Below are positions 22,921 to 27,397 of a DNA stretch of 27,397 nucleotides, piece after piece. The first letter of the stretch is position 1. Every line of letters starts with the position of its first letter. The notes under the pieces are model-generated. The model ran no database searches. It was not told the DNA's origin and saw only the letters and a list, made by a program, of their open reading frames with translations. The DNA is taken from NCBI GenBank assembly GCA_964623915.1, contig CAZUVQ010000010.1, positions 1-27,397 on the forward strand. Direction: 5' to 3'. Source of the DNA: CAZUVQ01 sp964623915 (GTDB lineage: Bacteria; Bacillota; Clostridia; UMGS1883; UMGS1540). Position numbers and translations under genes: made by a program.

Positions 22921-24681
22921 ATGGGAACGGGTTATATAAAAAAAATATCGGGACCTGTTGTATGCGCTGAAAACTCTCAGGAGCTTGCAATGCGTGAAAT
23001 GGTTCATGTGGGCAACGAAGGACTTATTGGCGAGGTTATTTCCATAGAAGAAAAACAGGCGATTATTCAGGTTTACGAACATACACAGGGGCTTAGGGTA
23101 GGAGAAAAAATAGAGGGAACAGGTTCTCCCATGAGTGTAACTCTCGGCCCGGGACTTATGAGCAATATTTTTGATGGTATTGCAAGACCGCTTTCTGAAA
23201 TGGCGGCTATATCAGGTTCTTTTATTTCAAGGGGGCTAAAGGTTGATACTATTGATACAGACAGAAAGTGGAGCATTAAAATGCTTTCCTCAATGGGGGA
23301 TAAAGCTGAGGGTGGAAAAATATTTGCAGAAACTTCTGAAACTGAATCAATAGTACATCGTATTATGCTGCCACCGGGTATTAACGGAGAAATTACATGG
23401 GTTGCCCCTGACGGTGATTATAAGGTTACAGAAACACTTCTTTTGGTTAAAACAGAGAATGGGGAAATACCTGTGACATCACAGCAGGTGTGGCCTATCA
23501 GAACGTATAGACCCGTGGCGGAAAGGAAGCCATCTGTAAAGCCGCTTATTACCGGACAGAGGGTTATTGATTCTCTTTTTCCTGTTGCAAAGGGCGGTGC
23601 GGCAATTCCGGGAGGTTTCGGAACCGGCAAAACCATGACACAGCATCAGATTGCAAAATGGTCTGACGCTGATATAATTGTTTATATCGGTTGTGGGGAA
23701 CGTGGAAATGAAATGACACAGGTTTTAGAGGAGTTCGAGGGGCTTACTGATCCGAGGACAGGTCGCTTGCTGCTTGACAGGACGATTCTTATAGCCAATA
23801 CATCAAATATGCCTGTTGCGGCAAGGGAAGCAAGCATTTACACAGGCATTACAATTGCGGAATATTACCGTGATATGGGATATCACGTTGCAATAATGGC
23901 GGACTCTACGTCAAGATGGGCAGAAGCCCTGCGTGAAATTTCAGGAAGGCTTGAAGAAATGCCGGCAGAGGAAGGATTTCCTGCATATTTGCCGTCACGT
24001 CTTGCAGGATTTTATGAAAGAGCAGGATATTGTAAAACTCTTTCGGGAGGGGACGGCTCTGTTACGATTATTGGTACTGTTTCTCCACAGGGCGGTGATT
24101 TTTCGGAACCTGTAACACAGAACACAAAGCGTTTTGTACGTGCTTTCTGGGCACTTGACCGTTCGCTTGCATATTCAAGGCATTATCCGGCAATAGAATG
24201 GCTTTCAAGCTACAGCGAATATGCACCGTCGCTTGAGGGGTGGTACAAGGAGAATGCAGGAGAAGATTTTCCGTCTCTTCGTGGCAGGATTTTGAAAATT
24301 TTAGGCGAGGAAAGCTCTCTTATGGAGATTGTAAAGCTAATCGGTGGAGATGTTCTTCCCGATGAGCAAAAGCTTGTGCTTGAAATTGCTCGTGTAATAC
24401 GGCTTGGATTTCTTCAGCAAAACGCATTTCATAAAATCGATACCTATGTGCCCGTGGGTAAGCAATGCGAAATGATGAGAATAATTATATATCTTTACGA
24501 AAAAGCAAAATCACTTGTCATAAAAGGACTTCCTGTTTCCATAATTCGGGAAGAGGGAATATTTGAAGATATAGTAAGTATGAAATACAATATACCGACG
24601 GAGAATTATGAAAAAGGGTTTATTGCATTAAGGAACAAAATAGATGCAGTGTATAATAAGCTGTACCAGACACAGCTTTAG
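22921..24681 (+). CDS. ntpA: V/A-type ATPase catalytic subunit A
   Basis: A 586-residue subunit, the normal length. GYIKKISGPVVCAENSQELAM is the N-terminal barrel, followed by the A-subunit-specific bulge domain (VAPDGDYKVTETLLLVKT). The P-loop GGFGTGKT is at 231-238 and VIYIGCGERGNEMTQVLEEF-like (IVYIGCGERGNEM) carries the catalytic glutamate region. DSTSRWAEALREISGRLEEMPAEEG follows. It hydrolyses or makes ATP at three A/B interfaces of the head. AGGAG lies upstream; the stop TAG overlaps the ribosome-binding site of subunit B. Confidence 0.98.
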   Translation: MGTGYIKKISGPVVCAENSQELAMREMVHVGNEGLIGEVISIEEKQAIIQVYEHTQGLRVGEKIEGTGSPMSVTLGPGLMSNIFDGIARPLSEMAAISGSFISRGLKVDTIDTDRKWSIKMLSSMGDKAEGGKIFAETSETESIVHRIMLPPGINGEITWVAPDGDYKVTETLLLVKTENGEIPVTSQQVWPIRTYRPVAERKPSVKPLITGQRVIDSLFPVAKGGAAIPGGFGTGKTMTQHQIAKWSDADIIVYIGCGERGNEMTQVLEEFEGLTDPRTGRLLLDRTILIANTSNMPVAAREASIYTGITIAEYYRDMGYHVAIMADSTSRWAEALREISGRLEEMPAEEGFPAYLPSRLAGFYERAGYCKTLSGGDGSVTIIGTVSPQGGDFSEPVTQNTKRFVRAFWALDRSLAYSRHYPAIEWLSSYSEYAPSLEGWYKENAGEDFPSLRGRILKILGEESSLMEIVKLIGGDVLPDEQKLVLEIARVIRLGFLQQNAFHKIDTYVPVGKQCEMMRIIIYLYEKAKSLVIKGLPVSIIREEGIFEDIVSMKYNIPTENYEKGFIALRNKIDAVYNKLYQTQL

Positions 24682-24692
24682 GAGGTGTCAAA

Positions 24693-26066
24693 TTGTCACT
24701 TGAATATACGGGAATAACAAAAATAGAGGGGCCTTTGTTGGTCATAGACGGCGTCAGAGATGTGGGATTTGACGAGATAGTAGAAATAAACCTTGACAAT
24801 GGCACAAAGAAAACCGGCCGTATAACTGCCATTGATGGTGAGCGTGCCGTTGTAGAGGTTTTTGAAGGAACCGGAGATATTTCTCTTTTAAACACAAGAG
24901 TACGGTGCATGGCACACCCTATGAAAATCAAACTTTCCGAAGAAATACTCGGGAGGGTTTTTACAGGTGCAGGAAAGCCTTGCGACGGTCTTGGTGAAAT
25001 ATTTGAGGATGAATCATGGTCAATTGAGGGAAGCAGTATCAATCCGGTTGCAAGGGAATATCCCCGAAGCTTTATAGAAACGGGAATAAGCGCAATTGAT
25101 GTGCTTTCAACACTTATTCGCGGACAGAAGCTGCCTGTTTTTTCGGGAAGCGGTCTGCCCCATGATGCGCTTGCAGCTCAGATAGTCAGACAGGCAAAAA
25201 TCAGGGGAGACGGAGAAAATTTTGCGGTTATTTTTGCCGCAATGGGAGTAAAGCATGATGTTGCAGATTTTTTCAGAAACTCTTTTGAAAAATCGGGAGC
25301 ACTATCTCGTGTTGTCATGTTTTTAAATCTTGTTAATGACCCAATTGTTGAGCGAATAATAACCCCGAGAGTGGCTTTGACTGCTGCGGAGTATCTTGCC
25401 TTCACAAAGGGTATGCACATTCTTGTTGTTATGACTGATATGACGGCATACGCAGAAGCGTTGCGTGAAATATCCTCATCAAAAGGAGAAATTCCTTCCA
25501 GAAAAGGTTTTCCGGGGTATTTGTACTCTGACCTTGCATCGTTGTACGAAAGAGCAGGGCTTATCAAGGGTTCAAAAGGTTCCGTTACACAGCTGCCGAT
25601 ACTTACTATGCCAAATGACGATATTACAAATCCAATACCCGACCTTACGGGATATATAACAGAAGGGCAGATAGTTCTTGACAGAAGTATAAACCAGCAG
25701 GGCATTTATCCGCCCATTAATGTATTACCGTCGCTGTCAAGGCTGATGAAGGACGGCATAGGGGAAGGGTTTACAAGGGAAGACCATCCGGCTTTGGCAA
25801 ACCAGTTGTTTGCTTCTTATGCAAAGGTTTCTGACGTAAGGGCATTGGCGTCGGTAATAGGCGAGGATGAGCTTTCGGAAATTGACAAAAAGTATATGCA
25901 GTTCGGGAGGGAATTTGAGAATACCTTTTTAAATCAGGGACAATCTGAAAACAGGGATATTGAAGTCTCACTGAATAAAGGTTGGTCGCTCTTATCAACG
26001 CTCCCGAGAAGTGAGCTTGATAGGGTTGAAGACAAATTTCTTGATAAATATTATAATGCGGAATAG
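24693..26066 (+). CDS. ntpB: V/A-type ATPase regulatory subunit B
   Basis: A 457-residue non-catalytic nucleotide-binding partner of subunit A. It starts at TTG (24693) with GGAGGTG six bases upstream. YTGITKIEGPLLVIDGV begins the N-terminal barrel. The position of the P-loop is degenerate, FSGSGLPHDALAAQI, as in all B subunits, and TDMTAYAEALREISSSKGEIPSRKG and GYLYSDLASLYERAG are typical. The C-terminus, LLSTLPRSELDRV, is family-like. It lies 11 bases after subunit A. Confidence 0.97.
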   Translation: MSLEYTGITKIEGPLLVIDGVRDVGFDEIVEINLDNGTKKTGRITAIDGERAVVEVFEGTGDISLLNTRVRCMAHPMKIKLSEEILGRVFTGAGKPCDGLGEIFEDESWSIEGSSINPVAREYPRSFIETGISAIDVLSTLIRGQKLPVFSGSGLPHDALAAQIVRQAKIRGDGENFAVIFAAMGVKHDVADFFRNSFEKSGALSRVVMFLNLVNDPIVERIITPRVALTAAEYLAFTKGMHILVVMTDMTAYAEALREISSSKGEIPSRKGFPGYLYSDLASLYERAGLIKGSKGSVTQLPILTMPNDDITNPIPDLTGYITEGQIVLDRSINQQGIYPPINVLPSLSRLMKDGIGEGFTREDHPALANQLFASYAKVSDVRALASVIGEDELSEIDKKYMQFGREFENTFLNQGQSENRDIEVSLNKGWSLLSTLPRSELDRVEDKFLDKYYNAE

Positions 26067-26075
26067 AGTGATTTT

Positions 26076-26702
26076 ATGGATAGCAAAACATTCCCCACAA
26101 AGGGTAATCTGATAGCCGCAAAAAACACCGTTAAGCTCTCAAGGCAGGGCTATGATTTGCTTGACAGAAAAAGGAATATATTAATACGAGAGCTTATGGC
26201 GCTTATGGAAAAGGCGGAAAAACTACAGGAACGGATAAACAAAGCTTTTGTGCGTGTTTATGATGACCTGAAAAGTGCCAACATAAGCATGGGTGTTTCA
26301 AAGGTCGAGGCAATGGCACGGGCGGTTCCGCTGGAAAACGGCGTAACAATAAAAACAAGAAGTGTAATGGGTGTTGAGATTCCAAGGGTTTCAATTAAAG
26401 ACACAGAGGACGAGCCGCCTTTCGGGCTGTATTCCATGACCACATCTCTTGATGCGGCATACAAGTCATTCAACGAGGTGAAAATGCTCAGTCTTAAATT
26501 AGCCGAAACTGAAACTGCGGCATATCGCCTTGCGGTAAACATAAAAAAGACTCAGAAAAGGGCAAATGCACTTAAAAATATTACAATTCCACGCTATGAA
26601 AAGCTTATTAGCGATATAACCTCAAGCCTTGAAGAAAAGGAAAGAGAAGAGTTTACACGGCTGAAGGTTATAAAGGCACAGACAATTAAAAAAAAGCGTT
26701 AA
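26076..26702 (+). CDS. ntpD: V/A-type ATPase subunit D (rotor shaft)
   Basis: A 208-residue protein. The opening FPTKGNLIAAKNTVKLSRQGYDLLDRKR is the family signature (P-T-K-x-x-L...LL..K...L). Long helices at both ends form the antiparallel coiled coil that turns inside the A3B3 head, and LKNITIPRYEKLI marks the C-terminal helix. The ribosome-binding site is weak (GAGTGA, four to five bases before the ATG). It follows subunit B by nine bases and is the last gene before the terminator at 26705. Confidence 0.95.
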   Translation: MDSKTFPTKGNLIAAKNTVKLSRQGYDLLDRKRNILIRELMALMEKAEKLQERINKAFVRVYDDLKSANISMGVSKVEAMARAVPLENGVTIKTRSVMGVEIPRVSIKDTEDEPPFGLYSMTTSLDAAYKSFNEVKMLSLKLAETETAAYRLAVNIKKTQKRANALKNITIPRYEKLISDITSSLEEKEREEFTRLKVIKAQTIKKKR

Positions 26703-26704
26703 CC

Positions 26705-26735
26705 AAAAGGGGCTGTCTTGTTACAACCCTTTTTT
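26705..26735 (+). terminator. Terminator of the V/A-type ATPase operon
   Basis: AAAAGGG (26705-26711) pairs with CCCTTTT (26727-26733), and a short inner TGT/ACA pairing extends the stem. The run of Ts continues to 26735. It may serve both directions, as the mpg stop converges on it. Confidence 0.7.
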
Positions 26736-26739
26736 GTAT

Positions 26740-27264
26740 TTAATAAACAATAAACCGCCATAAAATTTTTCGATACTTCTCCGTTGCATAATCAATTCCT
26801 ATGCGCGGAGTTTTTTTATAACGCACTCTTTTACTGTCATCCTCTATCCAAAGCCTTTCGGAAGTCAAAAGATTTTCGTAATTATAGCTTCTATCTATGC
26901 CGGATGCCTTTGTCAGCTTCCCGGGTCCCGAATATCCTTCAACCCCTCGTATCAAAACGGCCTGGGGAAAATCCTTTTCACCTGTCACAATATTGAGAAG
27001 ACAGTGAATTCCGTAGCATAAATACACATAGGCAAGGCCGCCTTCTTCATATAAAATTTTAGTTCTTTCAGTTTTACCACGGTGTGCGTGGCAGGCAGTA
27101 TCATTTTCCCCGAAATAACATTCTGTTTCGGTTATACGTAACTTATCAACCCTGTCATTATGTCGTACGCACAAAAGCTTGCCTAAAAGTGCAGGAGCGG
27201 CATATGTTGCCCTCATGTTATAAAATTCCTCGTCAAGCCTTATTGAAATAGCATTGTTTTCCAT
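26740..27264 (-). CDS. 3-methyladenine DNA glycosylase (AAG/Mpg family)
   Basis: A 174-residue monofunctional DNA glycosylase that removes alkylated purines and hypoxanthine in base-excision repair. Family landmarks in order: APALLGKLLC, ITETECYFGENDTACHAHRG (the catalytic glutamate is in the TETECY stretch), AYVYLCYGIHCLLNIVTG, AVLIRGVE, GPGKLTKASGI, and the C-terminal PRIGIDYA...WRF. The start is ATG 27264 with AAGGA nine bases upstream; a TTG six bases earlier is too close to that site. It converges with subunit D. It is slightly shorter than many relatives (about 190-200) but shows every motif. Confidence 0.93.
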   Translation of the reverse strand: MENNAISIRLDEEFYNMRATYAAPALLGKLLCVRHNDRVDKLRITETECYFGENDTACHAHRGKTERTKILYEEGGLAYVYLCYGIHCLLNIVTGEKDFPQAVLIRGVEGYSGPGKLTKASGIDRSYNYENLLTSERLWIEDDSKRVRYKKTPRIGIDYATEKYRKILWRFIVY

Positions 27265-27326
27265 ACACAAACATCCTTAAACAGATAATATGTTATTAGT
27301 TTACTACAATCATATAAAAAATACAA

Positions 27327-27354
27327 ATATTATGTTAACATTCGTCCGTGTCAA
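27327..27354 (-). promoter_or_regulatory. Probable promoter of the DNA glycosylase gene
   Basis: Minus strand TTGACA (27349-27354), 16-base spacer, TAATAT (27327-27332). Leader of about 60 bases. Nothing further is seen up to the right edge. Confidence 0.55.
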
Positions 27355-27397
27355 GTTATTGTAGGATATTTTTCGGCAACCAAAAAGCAAAATTAAA

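Overview
The window is AT-rich bacterial DNA. Strong AGGAGG-type ribosome-binding sites, TTGACA/TATAAT promoters with 16-17 base spacers, TTG starts, and AraC, GH4, AEC, BMP and V/A-type ATPase genes all point to an anaerobic Firmicute of the class Clostridia, probably gut or rumen-type. No finer taxonomic call can be supported from sequence alone. There is no CRISPR array, rRNA, integrase, prophage or complete insertion sequence.

Left part (1-4620). A partial GH4-type glycosidase gene on the minus strand runs off the left edge and is divergent from an AraC-type regulator. Then come an isolated tRNA-Pro(GGG) with its own promoter and terminator, a small iron-sulfur flavoprotein, and a membrane diguanylate cyclase with a 7TMR-DISM-like layout.

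Middle part, minus strand (4625-10313). Two AEC-family transporters, an acetylxylan esterase/cephalosporin-C deacetylase-like hydrolase, tyrS, endonuclease IV (nfo) and a nucleoside 2-deoxyribosyltransferase-like protein. tyrS has its own promoter and a leader too short for a T-box. The nfo group is read from a promoter near 10300.

Purine uptake and salvage, plus strand (10362-18106). xpt is followed by a purine-nucleoside-type ABC importer: a BMP lipoprotein, a double ABC ATPase and two permeases. A MATE exporter and a decayed glycerophosphodiesterase tail end this stretch at a terminator. The two non-coding gaps inside this operon are unusually structured. The gap before the ATPase (12435-12806) has a terminator, a dispersed-type palindrome, a 17-codon leader ORF and two mutually exclusive hairpins. 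The gap before permease 2 (15437-15602) has a terminator-like hairpin that competes with a long stem enclosing the permease-2 ribosome-binding site. These look like RNA switches controlling stoichiometry or purine response, and they are the best candidates here for something undescribed.

Right part (18155-26735). A complete nine-gene V/A-type ATPase operon in the order G/H-C-I-K-F-E-A-B-D, with its own promoter and terminator. A 29-base sequence just upstream of the ATPase start in the purine operon is repeated exactly just upstream of the subunit C start. A minus-strand 3-methyladenine DNA glycosylase (Mpg/AAG family) with its own promoter closes the window.
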